Positions 34,401 to 43,072 of a stretch of 51,752 nucleotides of DNA are shown in pieces; the stretch's first letter is position 1; each line of letters begins with the position of its first letter. The notes below the pieces were generated by a model that was not told where the DNA came from, ran no database searches, and was given only the letters and a program-made list of their open reading frames with translations. Both the position numbers and the translations under genes were made by a program. Source of the DNA: Lachnospiraceae bacterium UBA4364 (GTDB lineage: Bacteria > Bacillota > Clostridia > Lachnospirales > Lachnospiraceae); assembly GCA_002393955.1 (NCBI GenBank), contig DGSK01000066.1, positions 405 through 52,156 of the forward strand, written 5' to 3'.

Positions 34401-35240
34401 TTGGATAAGAAAAAAAGGACAAAAACCATTGTCATAATGCTGGTGCTGGCGGCTCTCAGCATTGTGGGAACGGTGTTTACTTTCCATGCTGATAAGCATG
34501 AAACCGTAAAGGAAGTAATGCGCGATGCAGTACTGCATGAGACAAATAAGATATCGGTTTTCGGTATTATGCAGATCGATCCGTCTCTTCTTTCGGGATT
34601 TATAGTGACAGCTTTCATTCTGGCGGCTGCACTGATAATAAGGATCTTCGTTATCCCAAAATTTAAATTTGTTCCGGGAAGATTCCAGATGCTCCTTGAG
34701 ATGTGGGTAGGGCTGTTTGACGGACTTGCCAGGTCTAACAGTCCGCATAGGAATAAAGCTCTCGGCGCGTATATTTTTGCTATAGGATCCTATGTATTCG
34801 CAGGCACAATGTTTGAGCTTTTAGGTATACAGGTAGTATCTACCGCGGGCAATTCACTGGCGTTGCCGGCGCCCCTTGCCAATATAAACGGAGCAATAGC
34901 GGCAGGCTGTTTTTCATATCTGTTCATCGTTTTCGGTGCAGTTACGGCAAATAAATTTGCCGGTATAGGGAAAGCGCTTAAGGAGTTTTCGCTGCCGGTA
35001 TCCATGACTTTCAGATTATTTGGCGCATTGCTTTCGGGTATGCTTACCACTGAGCTGGTTTATTACTACCTGTCGCTCAGCTTCGTGCTGCCGGTACTGG
35101 TGGGGGTGCTTTTTACCGTATTGCATGCAGTTATTCAGGCTTATGTCCTGACTATGCTTACGAGTTTCTACTATGGTGAGGTTACGGAGATAAGGGAAAA
35201 GAAGAAGAAAACGGAAACATCGGAAGTAACAGCGGCATAA
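34401..35240 (+). CDS. atpB: ATP synthase subunit a (F0)
   Basis: The membrane stator subunit that forms the ion half-channels. It has 279 residues from TTG at 34401, preceded by CGGAGGGG 7 bases ahead; upstream in-frame ATG codons are rejected because the added residues are unlike the family. Conserved helix 4 has the essential Arg in VSMTFRLFGALLSG (Asn usual after RLFG is Ala here) and the last helix has the Gln in HAVIQAYVLTML. First gene of the atp operon; atpI is absent from this window. Confidence 0.95.
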   Translation: MDKKKRTKTIVIMLVLAALSIVGTVFTFHADKHETVKEVMRDAVLHETNKISVFGIMQIDPSLLSGFIVTAFILAAALIIRIFVIPKFKFVPGRFQMLLEMWVGLFDGLARSNSPHRNKALGAYIFAIGSYVFAGTMFELLGIQVVSTAGNSLALPAPLANINGAIAAGCFSYLFIVFGAVTANKFAGIGKALKEFSLPVSMTFRLFGALLSGMLTTELVYYYLSLSFVLPVLVGVLFTVLHAVIQAYVLTMLTSFYYGEVTEIREKKKKTETSEVTAA

Positions 35241-35317
35241 AGCATAAATAATTAAAGTAAAAGTTTAAATATAGTTTTATTCCAGAACAAAAATTTAAAA
35301 CTCCGGAGGGAAAGAAA

Positions 35318-35698
35318 ATGAAATTAAAGATGATCAAAACAATGGCAGTTGCACTTGCAGTGATAATCCTTGTTATGGCAGGTGTAGGGGTAGCAGGAGT
35401 CATAAGCGCTCAGGCCGCAGATACTACAGCGGCAGCATCGGAAGCGGCTGCAGAATCAAATGTCGGGATAAATGATATTTTGGGAAAAGCCATCGGCGCA
35501 GGTGTTGCGGTTGGTCTTGCCGCACTTGGTGGCGGTATAGGCATGGGACTTGCAGTTGGACGATGCGGTGAGGGCGTAGCAAGACAGCCTGAGATGAGCG
35601 GAAAGATACAGACGATCATGATGTTAGGCCTGGTATTTATAGAGACTGTAGTAATTTACGCACTGATCATTTCGATACTGGTAATCTTCGTACTGTAA
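35318..35698 (+). CDS. atpE: ATP synthase subunit c (F0) with signal-peptide-like leader
   Basis: The rotor ring subunit. The mature part (about residues 50-126) has two helices, the GxGxGxG-like helix (GLAALGGGIGMGLAVG), the RQPE loop (89-92) and the ion-binding Glu109 in FIETVVIY. The family is usually 75-90 residues; here about 45 extra N-terminal residues include a basic start, a hydrophobic segment (9-30) and AQA-A, like a signal peptide. Na+ sites usually need Gln in helix 1 (Met76 here), but Thr110 and Tyr114 are compatible with Na+, so the coupling ion is unclear. CCGGAGGG precedes the ATG. Confidence 0.95.
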   Translation: MKLKMIKTMAVALAVIILVMAGVGVAGVISAQAADTTAAASEAAAESNVGINDILGKAIGAGVAVGLAALGGGIGMGLAVGRCGEGVARQPEMSGKIQTIMMLGLVFIETVVIYALIISILVIFVL

Positions 35699-35733
35699 AC
35701 AGGACAGGACCTGTATTATAAGCTGTATTTGAG

Positions 35734-35750
35734 GATCTGCGCTGCAGATC
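35734..35750 (+). repeat. Hairpin between atpE and atpF
   Basis: gatctgc / gcagatc around a 3-base loop, in an 88-base gap that is unusually long for this operon. It may protect the upstream part of the mRNA, since c is needed in about ten copies and b in two. Confidence 0.5.
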
Positions 35751-35787
35751 TCTTCGCATAGCCGTATGAACGGCAGGAAGGGGAAAA

Positions 35788-36294
35788 ATGATACTCGGAA
35801 TAGATTTTATGCAGATTTTCCTGCACCTTTTCAATATAATCCTTCTCTTCGGAGGACTTTATATTCTTTTGTATAAGCCCGTAAAGGATTTTATCCAGAA
35901 ACGAGAGGAGCATTACAGGGAAATGGATGAGCAGGCAAAGAAGACGCTTGATGAGGCTAAGGCTTTAAAGGCAGAGTATACTGCTGCGATGGATAAGGCA
36001 GACGAGGAAGTTGAGGCTAAGATGAGCGCCGCTCAGGTCGAAATCGCCGAGATGCGTAAGACAGAGGAGGAGAGCCTTAAAAAGAAGGCAGAGAGTGTTA
36101 TTGCTGAAGCCAAGGCTGAGGGTGAAAGAAAGAAAAAAGGCATTGTCGAAGGTGCCAAGGAGGATATCTCCAAGATGATAGAGGAAGCTACCCGCAAGAT
36201 AATGCTTGACAGCGAGGGCGGTTCGTCCTTTGATTCATTCTTAAATGAGGCAGAGAAGAGCACTGACGGAGGAAATTCTGATGGAAGAAAGTAA
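35788..36294 (+). CDS. atpF: ATP synthase subunit b (F0)
   Basis: The stator stalk: one membrane helix (about residues 8-28, IFLHLFNIILLFGGLYILLY) and a long charged helix (DEQAKKTLDEAKALKAEY...). 168 residues is the usual length. The C-terminus normally binds delta; here it should meet the delta-like domain fused to alpha. Its last 14 bases overlap the start of atpA. AGGAAGGGG precedes the ATG. Confidence 0.93.
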   Translation: MILGIDFMQIFLHLFNIILLFGGLYILLYKPVKDFIQKREEHYREMDEQAKKTLDEAKALKAEYTAAMDKADEEVEAKMSAAQVEIAEMRKTEEESLKKKAESVIAEAKAEGERKKKGIVEGAKEDISKMIEEATRKIMLDSEGGSSFDSFLNEAEKSTDGGNSDGRK

Positions 36295-38050
36295 GACCTC
36301 AGCCGTTTCAAAAAAAGAGGCGTATATTTACAGTGCTGTTTCACCTGATGTCACGCAGAAGAAACGATTTGAAGCATTTCTTTTAAAAGAACAGGGCGAG
36401 GAGTTTGAACTGGTCTGGAAGAAGGATGAGACTGTAGGGAACGGCTTCAGGCTGGAGGCAGACGGCGAGGTATATGACTGGACACGTGAAGGCAGATACA
36501 GGCAGTTGGCCGACATGCTGGATGAAATAGCCGCGAGGTATGATGACGAAGAGTCTGATGTCATCACGCTTTTTAAGTCATCTATAGATTCCTGGGAGGC
36601 GCATGTCCGTCCTGAGGAAGAGGGTGTCGTACTGACTGTGGGCGACGGAATAGTTCTGGCTGAAGGGCTTCGCAGTGTAGTATATGGCGAGATAGTGATA
36701 TTTGAATCCGGTGTAAAGGGGATGGTGCAGGATCTAAGACCTGACTGTGTCGGCATCATACTTTTTGGTGACGATACGGACGTTACCGAGGGCAGCCGGG
36801 TAAGACGGACCAAAAAGACCGCAGGAATTCCGGTGGGTGATGCATACATAGGAAGGGTAGTTAATGCACTTGGTGAACCCATAGACGGAGAAGGTAAGAT
36901 AAAGGCTGCCGGGTACCGTGCCATAGAATCACCGGCACCGGATATTGTGTCCCGGCAGGGGGTTGATACCCCTATGAATACGGGACTGCTCTCCATCGAT
37001 TCAATGTTTCCTATTGGTCGTGGACAGCGAGAGCTCATAATCGGCGACAGACAGACCGGAAAGACCACTATTGCCACGGATACCATATTGAACCAGAAGG
37101 GCAATGGGGTAATCTGTATATATGTTGCGATAGGACAGAAGTCTTCAAGTGTGGCCCATATAGTCGGTAATCTCAAGAAGCAGGGGGCAATGGAGTATAC
37201 CATAGTGGTTTCCGCGTCTGCGTCTGAGACGGCTCCTGTCCAGTATATCGCTCCTTATGCAGGGGCGGCTCTGGGCGAATATTTTATGTACCAGGGCAGG
37301 GATGTGCTCATTATATATGATGACCTTTCCAAGCATGCAATAGCGTACAGGGCGCTTTCACTTCTGCTGGAGCGTTCACCGGGAAGAGAAGCGTATCCGG
37401 GTGACGTATTCTATCTGCACTCAAGGCTGCTGGAACGCTCGGCAAGGCTTTCCGATGCTATTGGCGGCGGAAGTATGACTGCACTTCCTATAGTTGAGAC
37501 ACAGGCAGGAGATGTTTCTGCATACATACCCACTAATATAATTTCCATAACTGACGGACAGATATTCCTGGAAAGCGATCTTTTCTTTGCAGGACAGAGA
37601 CCTGCTGTCAATGTCGGACTTTCCGTATCGCGTGTGGGCGGAGCTGCACAGACAAAGGCGATGAAAAAAGCTGTGGGGAGTTTAAGACTGGATCTTGCAC
37701 AGTACAGGGAGATGGAAGTATTCACACAGTTTTCCAGTGATCTGGACGAGTCTACAAAGAAGCAGCTGAACTATGGGCAGGGATTGATGAAATTGCTGAT
37801 ACAGCCACAGGGACACCCATTCTCACTGCATGAGCAGGTGATCATACTATGTGCCGCTATTGCACATGTTATGGAAAATGTACCCCAGGATAAGATCATT
37901 AAGTTCCGCGATGAGATGCTTAAGCATTTCGCAATTACGGAGTCTGCACTCTGCGCAAAGATTGATGAGACGGGAGTTATGACTCCTGAGGAAAAGGAAC
38001 AGATCATTGAAGCTGCAAAGAGATTCTACGAGGATAAATGGCAACACTGA
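36281..38050 (+). CDS. atpA: ATP synthase subunit alpha with N-terminal delta-like domain
   Basis: 589 residues against about 503-515 in the family. Residues ~92-589 are a normal alpha subunit: EEGVVLTVGDGI, Walker A GDRQTGKT (255-262), the SVSRVGG arginine finger and the LERSARLSD segment. Residues ~18-85 instead resemble the C-terminal domain of delta (OSCP): FELVWKKDETVGNGFRL, then DGEVYDWTREGRYRQLADML, which aligns with E. coli delta KLNCKIDKSVMAGV and MVIDGSVRGRLERLADVL. No separate atpH gene is present between atpF and atpA, where it usually lies. GGAGG at 36268-36272 fixes the ATG at 36281. Overlaps atpF by 14 bases and atpG by 13. Confidence 0.93.
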   Translation: MEESKTSAVSKKEAYIYSAVSPDVTQKKRFEAFLLKEQGEEFELVWKKDETVGNGFRLEADGEVYDWTREGRYRQLADMLDEIAARYDDEESDVITLFKSSIDSWEAHVRPEEEGVVLTVGDGIVLAEGLRSVVYGEIVIFESGVKGMVQDLRPDCVGIILFGDDTDVTEGSRVRRTKKTAGIPVGDAYIGRVVNALGEPIDGEGKIKAAGYRAIESPAPDIVSRQGVDTPMNTGLLSIDSMFPIGRGQRELIIGDRQTGKTTIATDTILNQKGNGVICIYVAIGQKSSSVAHIVGNLKKQGAMEYTIVVSASASETAPVQYIAPYAGAALGEYFMYQGRDVLIIYDDLSKHAIAYRALSLLLERSPGREAYPGDVFYLHSRLLERSARLSDAIGGGSMTALPIVETQAGDVSAYIPTNIISITDGQIFLESDLFFAGQRPAVNVGLSVSRVGGAAQTKAMKKAVGSLRLDLAQYREMEVFTQFSSDLDESTKKQLNYGQGLMKLLIQPQGHPFSLHEQVIILCAAIAHVMENVPQDKIIKFRDEMLKHFAITESALCAKIDETGVMTPEEKEQIIEAAKRFYEDKWQH

Positions 38051-38982
38051 ATGAAATAAAAAACAGAATATCGGGCGTACGCAGTACAAAGAAGATAACC
38101 AATGCCATGTACCTCATATCTTCTGTGAAAATGAGAAAGGCCAGAGCCGATCTTGAGAATGTGCGTCCTTTTTTTGAAGCACAGGCCAGGGAGATAAAGA
38201 GGATATTTAGAAATGCGCCCTCGGTTGATTCAGGTTATTTCAGTGGGAGCAACATGCACAAGCGAAAAAGGAAAGCCAAGGCTTATCTCGTGATTACTGC
38301 GGATAAGGGAATGGCCGGTGCATACAATATGAATGTGCTTCGTGCTCTGGAGAAGGAGAGGAGAAAGGATCGCAGCATAAAGATATTTGCTATCGGTGAA
38401 AACGGGATCCGTTATTTCAGAAATCACAGGATACCGGTGGTGAGGGAATTCCATGAGATAGCGCCTACGCCTTCCTATAAATGGGCAAGGATGATATGCG
38501 CCGGTCTTCTGACTTCTTATCTAAGCGGTGAAGTAAATGAGATAAGGATGATATACAGTGATGTGGAATCTGAGCTGTCGTGTGTGGTAAGGAACGAGAG
38601 GCTTCTGCCCTTTTTCACAGAAGAGTTTATTGATGAAGATGAAACGGAAAGGCAGAAGAAATATTATAATTTCGAGCCTTCCCCGGAGGGGATACTGGAG
38701 AGTTTTATGCCACAGTATGTATCCGGGAATATATACGGCGCCCTGGTGGACAGTTTTTGCGCGGAACAGAATTCCAGAATGGCTGCCATGCGGTCAGCAA
38801 ATGACAATGCCGAGGAATTGTTATATGAGCTTCGGATAGAGTATAACCGTATCAGACAGGGAATGATAACCCAGGAGATTACCGAGGTGGCAGCAGGCGC
38901 AAGGTCGCAGAAGAGAAAGCGAAAGAAGAAAAAGCATCTGAAAGATGATATTAATTCTGATACCGGAGGACAAACGGCGTGA
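38038..38982 (+). CDS. atpG: ATP synthase subunit gamma with basic C-terminal tail
   Basis: The central rotating shaft. 314 residues against about 285-290 in the family. The N-terminal helix NEIKNRISGVRSTKKITNAM and the closing RQGMITQEITEVAAGA are conserved. After that normal end comes a tail of about 25 residues, mostly Arg and Lys (RSQKRKRKKKKH), then acidic. The canonical helix normally ends at the catalytic hexamer axis, so the tail would emerge there or remain flexible. ATG overlaps atpA by 13 bases; its stop overlaps the GTG of atpD (GTGA). Confidence 0.94.
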   Translation: MATLNEIKNRISGVRSTKKITNAMYLISSVKMRKARADLENVRPFFEAQAREIKRIFRNAPSVDSGYFSGSNMHKRKRKAKAYLVITADKGMAGAYNMNVLRALEKERRKDRSIKIFAIGENGIRYFRNHRIPVVREFHEIAPTPSYKWARMICAGLLTSYLSGEVNEIRMIYSDVESELSCVVRNERLLPFFTEEFIDEDETERQKKYYNFEPSPEGILESFMPQYVSGNIYGALVDSFCAEQNSRMAAMRSANDNAEELLYELRIEYNRIRQGMITQEITEVAAGARSQKRKRKKKKHLKDDINSDTGGQTA

Positions 38983-40388
38983 TTAAGGAAAAGAAAAAGA
39001 TACGCAAAGGCAGGATAATACAGGTTTCCGGACCTGTTGTTGATGTGGTTTTTGACAAAGGTGAAATGCCGAGGCTGAGGGAAGCGCTTACTGTAAAGCT
39101 GGAGGACGGCGTACGTACTATGGAAACCGCACAGCTTATGGAAGACGGCGTAGTGAGATGTATCATCCTGTCACAGTCGGAGGGCCTTGCAAGGGATATG
39201 GAGGTCACGGCTACAGGCGAAGGCATACGGGTGCCTGTCGGTGATGTGACTATAGGAAGAATGTTCAATGTACTGGGCAATCCCATAGACGGCGGTGAAG
39301 CGATACCGGAAGGTACGGAAAAGTGGAACATTCACAGACCGGCACCATCATTTAAGGATCAGAATGTGGCCGTTGATATTCTGGAAACAGGCATCAAGGT
39401 TATCGACCTGCTTGAGCCATATGCAAAGGGCGGAAAGATAGGTCTGTTCGGCGGTGCGGGCGTAGGTAAGACAGTACTTATACAGGAACTTATACATAAC
39501 GTTGCCATGGAGCACGGCGGCTATTCGATATTTACAGGTGTGGGTGAACGTTCCAGAGAAGGAAATGACCTGTGGAATGAAATGAAAGAAAGCGGTACTA
39601 TTGATAAAACCGCTATGGTATTCGGACAGATGAACGAGTCCCCCGGAGTACGTATGAGGGTTGCTCTTACGGGACTTACTATGGCAGAATATTTCAGGGA
39701 TGTGCAGAACAGGGACGTGCTGCTCTTTATTGATAACATATTCCGTTTTGTGCAGGCCGGTTCTGAGGTGTCAACGCTTTTGGGACGTATGCCATCTGCC
39801 GTTGGGTATCAGCCCACACTGGCACAGGAAATGGGGACACTGCAGGAGCGTATCGCGTCAACGGCAGCGGGGTCCGTTACGTCTGTACAGGCAGTATATG
39901 TGCCGGCAGACGACCTGACTGACCCTGCACCGGCAACCACTTTCTCCCATCTGGATGCGACCACGGTGCTTTCCAGAAAGATAGCCGAGCAGGGAATATA
40001 TCCTGCGGTTGATCCATTGGAATCAACGTCAAGGATACTTGAGGCAGATATAGTGGGACAGGATCACTATGATACTGCCAGAGAGGTGCAGCGTTACCTT
40101 CAGAAATACAATGAACTGCAGGATATAATAGCAATACTCGGTATGGATGAGCTTTCCGATGAGGATAAGAGTATCGTAAACAGGGCACGTAAGATTATAA
40201 GATTCCTGGCTCAGCCCATGTTTGTGGCAGAGAAGTTTACCGGTACTCCTGGGATTTATGTGCCCAGGTCAGAGACTGTAAGAGGATTCAAGGCAATCCT
40301 TTCCGGAAAATATGATGACTACCCGGAAGCAGCGTTTTACAATGTGGGAACCATAGACGATGCCATTAAGAAAGCGGAGACTCTGTAA
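38979..40388 (+). CDS. atpD: ATP synthase subunit beta (F1, catalytic)
   Basis: The 469-residue catalytic subunit making ATP. It has Walker A GGAGVGKT, the GERSREGNDL segment with catalytic Glu, LLFIDNIFRF (Walker B), ALTGLTMAEY and the C-terminal DELSDED lever. GTG start preceded by CCGGAGGA. It follows the usual bacterial order gamma-beta-epsilon. Confidence 0.97.
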   Translation: MIKEKKKIRKGRIIQVSGPVVDVVFDKGEMPRLREALTVKLEDGVRTMETAQLMEDGVVRCIILSQSEGLARDMEVTATGEGIRVPVGDVTIGRMFNVLGNPIDGGEAIPEGTEKWNIHRPAPSFKDQNVAVDILETGIKVIDLLEPYAKGGKIGLFGGAGVGKTVLIQELIHNVAMEHGGYSIFTGVGERSREGNDLWNEMKESGTIDKTAMVFGQMNESPGVRMRVALTGLTMAEYFRDVQNRDVLLFIDNIFRFVQAGSEVSTLLGRMPSAVGYQPTLAQEMGTLQERIASTAAGSVTSVQAVYVPADDLTDPAPATTFSHLDATTVLSRKIAEQGIYPAVDPLESTSRILEADIVGQDHYDTAREVQRYLQKYNELQDIIAILGMDELSDEDKSIVNRARKIIRFLAQPMFVAEKFTGTPGIYVPRSETVRGFKAILSGKYDDYPEAAFYNVGTIDDAIKKAETL

Positions 40389-40835
40389 TTGGAAACCATT
40401 AATTCATTTCAGCTTAGAATATATGAAGCTAATTCTGTTTTCTTCAGCGGCGGGGTGGAGTTTCTTGCCGTGCCTACTGCTGATGGAGAGTTCGGCGTTA
40501 TGGCCGGGCATGAGTCGGCAGTAGTAGCGATAAAAGAGGGATTGCTTAAGTACCGTAAGGATGAGGATCCCGAAGACAGTATGCGTTATGCAGCTGTTTC
40601 AGCAGGGATAATGCGTGTTGAATCCGATGAAGTGCTGGTGCTGGTGGAGTCTGCGGAAGATCCTGATGAAATAGACGAGAACAGGGCAAGGGAATCTGAG
40701 AAAGCAGCTAAGGATATGATAAAGCTCAAGCAGGGCAGGCTTGAGGATCAGCTAGCGGAGGCTAAGCTCAGACGTGCGTTGAACCGTCTGGATGTAAAGA
40801 AGAAGTATTCAGGCAGAAAGACTGACCTGATCTGA
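40389..40835 (+). CDS. atpC: ATP synthase subunit epsilon
   Basis: 148 residues with the N-terminal beta sandwich (FLAVPTADGEFGVMAGHESAV) and a C-terminal helical part rich in Lys, Arg and Glu (EKAAKDMIKLKQGRLEDQ). Begins with TTG directly at the end of atpD. It regulates hydrolysis by F1. Last gene of the operon. Confidence 0.93.
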   Translation: METINSFQLRIYEANSVFFSGGVEFLAVPTADGEFGVMAGHESAVVAIKEGLLKYRKDEDPEDSMRYAAVSAGIMRVESDEVLVLVESAEDPDEIDENRARESEKAAKDMIKLKQGRLEDQLAEAKLRRALNRLDVKKKYSGRKTDLI

Positions 40836-40883
40836 TAATGAAAAAAAGAAAACTGAAGATCATGGTCCGGGTGAAAAAAGGAC

Positions 40884-40912
40884 TTGATTTTGAATATGAA
40901 GTGTGATATTAT
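40884..40912 (+). promoter_or_regulatory. Promoter TTGATT-N17-TATTAT
   Basis: Good match to a housekeeping promoter, in the 385-base gap between atpC and recA. Transcription would start at about 40919, at an ATG. Confidence 0.6.
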
Positions 40913-40918
40913 CCTCGC

Positions 40919-40999
40919 ATGAGAGTTCACAGATACCGTTCGGTATTGTGCATTCGCAAAGGCGGTCAGGTGTCCGCCGGAATTCCAGTAGTGAAGTAA
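40919..40999 (+). other. Possible structured RNA or leaderless 26-residue peptide
   Basis: Beginning at the predicted transcription start are two hairpins: one with ataccg/cggtat (40933-40946), and ggcgg/ccgcc (40961-40978). The same stretch also reads as a 26-residue basic ORF (MRVHRYRSVLCIRKGGQ...) with no ribosome site. The class is unknown; the rest of the 40836-41150 gap shows a boxA-like gtaccttgaaaactgaata at 41098-41116 but no gene. Confidence 0.35.
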
Positions 41000-41150
41000 C
41001 AGTGTAATAATAGTGTATTGATAGTTTGATGTTTGTAACAGCAATGAAGCTATTTTGAATTATGCTTTTTGAAATATCCTGAGCATGGTATTTCTGTGTA
41101 CCTTGAAAACTGAATACAGTACCGGAATAGTAATTTTTATAAATTTTATG

Positions 41151-41179
41151 TTGACAAACACGAACAAATGTTTTAATCT
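41151..41179 (+). promoter_or_regulatory. recA promoter
   Basis: TTGACA (41151-41156), 17 bases, then TAATCT, a weak -10. The first LexA box lies in the spacer and -10, so LexA binding would block RNA polymerase. Confidence 0.65.
41161..41174 (+). promoter_or_regulatory. LexA (SOS) box 1
   Basis: CGAACAAATGTTTT matches the Gram-positive LexA/DinR consensus CGAAC-N4-GTTYG at nine or more positions. Confidence 0.85.
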
Positions 41180-41187
41180 AATAAACA

Positions 41188-41201
41188 CGAACAGATGTTT
41201 T
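41188..41201 (+). promoter_or_regulatory. LexA (SOS) box 2
   Basis: CGAACAGATGTTTT, same consensus, 27 bases after box 1 and 20 bases before recA, just ahead of AAAGGAG. Two boxes imply tight SOS control. Confidence 0.85.
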
Positions 41202-41220
41202 CTGTGAAAGGAGAAAAAAG

Positions 41221-42327
41221 ATGGAGAGAGAAGAAAAGTTAAGAGCTTTGGATGCGGCCTTAAAGCAGGTTGAGAGACAGTATGGTAAGGGCGCGCTTAT
41301 GAAGCTTGGTGATCCCAGCAATAAGATGAATATAGAGACAATTCCGACAGGGTCCCTTTCACTTGATATAGCCCTTGGTATAGGCGGTATTCCCAAGGGC
41401 AGAGTTATAGAGATATACGGTCCTGAATCATCAGGTAAGACTACGGTTACCCTGCATATGATCGCGGAAGTTCAGAAGCGCGGCGGAATTGCAGGCTTTA
41501 TCGATGCTGAACATGCACTTGATCCTGCATATGCTGCAGCTATCGGTGTGGATGTTGACAATCTGTATATCAACCAGCCCGACTATGGCGAACAGGGATT
41601 AGAGATTGCAGAGACAATGGTAAGATCCGGTGCTGTGGATATAGTGGTCATTGACTCCGTTGCTGCATTGACTCCGAAGGCGGAGCTTGAAGGCGACATG
41701 GGAGATTCACATGTGGGTCTCCAGGCAAGACTCATGAGCCAGGCGCTCAGAAAACTGGCAGGTGCGATCAGCAAGTCAAACTGTGCGGTGATCTTTATTA
41801 ATCAGCTGCGTGAGAAGGTGGGCGTGTTTTATGGCAATCCCCAGGTTACTACCGGAGGAAATGCACTTAAGTATTATGCATCAGTGCGTATGGAGGTGCG
41901 CAGGGTAGAACAGCTTAAAGCCGGTGGCGATTCGGTTGGTAACCGGACCAGAGCGAAGATAGTAAAGAACAAAGTCGCTCCTCCTTTTAAGGAAGCTGAA
42001 TTTGATATCATGTTCGGAGAAGGCATCTCATACGAGGGTGATCTGCTTGATCTTGCAGTTGATATAGATGTGATCAACAAGAGCGGCGCATGGTATGCAT
42101 ATAAGGGTGACAAGATCGGACAGGGCAGGGAGAATGCCAAGATCTATCTTAAGGATCATCCGGATATGTGTGCAGAAGTGGATCGCCTGGTACGTGAACA
42201 TTATAATATAGGCGGCGCACCCTCAGAGATTGATATCAAGGCAGAAAAAAAGCCCATGAAGCGTGCTAAAAAGTCTGATGATGAGGCAGTAGCAGAGAAT
42301 ACAGCGGAGTCCGGAGATAAAGCATGA
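41221..42327 (+). CDS. recA: Recombinase RecA
   Basis: 368 residues. Forms filaments on single-stranded DNA for strand exchange and triggers LexA self-cleavage. Walker A is GPESSGKTT; the ALKFYASVR-type site appears as ALKYYASVRM and the DNA loops MGDSHVGLQARLMSQALRK and KVGVFYGNPQVTTGGNALK are normal. The C-terminal tail is acidic and Lys-rich. Overlaps recX by 4 bases (ATGA). Regulated by two LexA boxes. Confidence 0.98.
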   Translation: MEREEKLRALDAALKQVERQYGKGALMKLGDPSNKMNIETIPTGSLSLDIALGIGGIPKGRVIEIYGPESSGKTTVTLHMIAEVQKRGGIAGFIDAEHALDPAYAAAIGVDVDNLYINQPDYGEQGLEIAETMVRSGAVDIVVIDSVAALTPKAELEGDMGDSHVGLQARLMSQALRKLAGAISKSNCAVIFINQLREKVGVFYGNPQVTTGGNALKYYASVRMEVRRVEQLKAGGDSVGNRTRAKIVKNKVAPPFKEAEFDIMFGEGISYEGDLLDLAVDIDVINKSGAWYAYKGDKIGQGRENAKIYLKDHPDMCAEVDRLVREHYNIGGAPSEIDIKAEKKPMKRAKKSDDEAVAENTAESGDKA

Positions 42328-43022
42328 TAATAACAGGCGTTAAGCCTGTAGGGAAAGGCCGGTACGAAATCTTTTTAGATGAAGGTTCGTATCCGGCCTT
42401 TGCTCTTTACAGGAATGATATGAAGAAATTTGATATTCGTGAAGGCAGTGAGCTTTCCCATGATACTATGGCAAGGATATGTTCAGAGACACTTGTGAAA
42501 AGGGCAGTTCTGCGGCTTTACCACCTGATAGAGAGCAGGGATTATACGGAAGCGGAACTACGGGAAAGATTAAGACGCGGAGCGTATCCGTCCTCTGTGA
42601 TAGAGTCTGCGATTGAGCAGCTGAAAGAACAGGGATTAGTGGATGATACGGACTATGCCCTGCGTTATGCTGAATGTTATATTGACAGGAAAAGCAGAAA
42701 AGCTGTGGTACAGGCCTTGGCCCGTAAGGGTGTTGCCGGAAATGTGGCAGCTAAGGCGGTAGAACAGGTTTGTGAAGAACGGGTAATCTCAGTTTCAGCT
42801 GCCGGGGATAACGGTTCAGCCGGTGACAGCAGTCTTATATCTGCTTATCACGAAGGAGAGTATGATGAGTGCTATAAGATCCGCAGACTTCTGGAAAAGA
42901 GGCATTTTGATCCGGCAGCAGCGGACAACAGGGAATACAATAAGCAGGTGACTTACCTTATGGGTAAGGGCTATGCGTACAGGGATATCAGCAGAGCAAT
43001 CTGTGATATGGAAATTTTATAA
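42324..43022 (+). CDS. recX: RecA regulator RecX
   Basis: 232 residues. RecX limits RecA filament growth. Seen are AVLRLYHLIESRDYTEAELRERLRRG, EQLKEQGLVDDTDYALRYAECYIDRKSRKA and the later three-helix repeats (MGKGYAYRDISRAI). It has a central insert (about residues 150-180, GDNGSAGDSS). ATG overlaps the recA stop. Confidence 0.9.
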   Translation: MIITGVKPVGKGRYEIFLDEGSYPAFALYRNDMKKFDIREGSELSHDTMARICSETLVKRAVLRLYHLIESRDYTEAELRERLRRGAYPSSVIESAIEQLKEQGLVDDTDYALRYAECYIDRKSRKAVVQALARKGVAGNVAAKAVEQVCEERVISVSAAGDNGSAGDSSLISAYHEGEYDECYKIRRLLEKRHFDPAAADNREYNKQVTYLMGKGYAYRDISRAICDMEIL

Positions 43023-43072
43023 AATGCTGGTCTATTGTGCCTGTTTGCATCAGGCTTAACAGGTGCAATCAG

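Noticed and set aside
40961..40990. ggtcagg...ccgg sequence resembling the 4.5S/SRP RNA core
   Set aside because: The diagnostic ggaagcagc loop and paired arms are absent.
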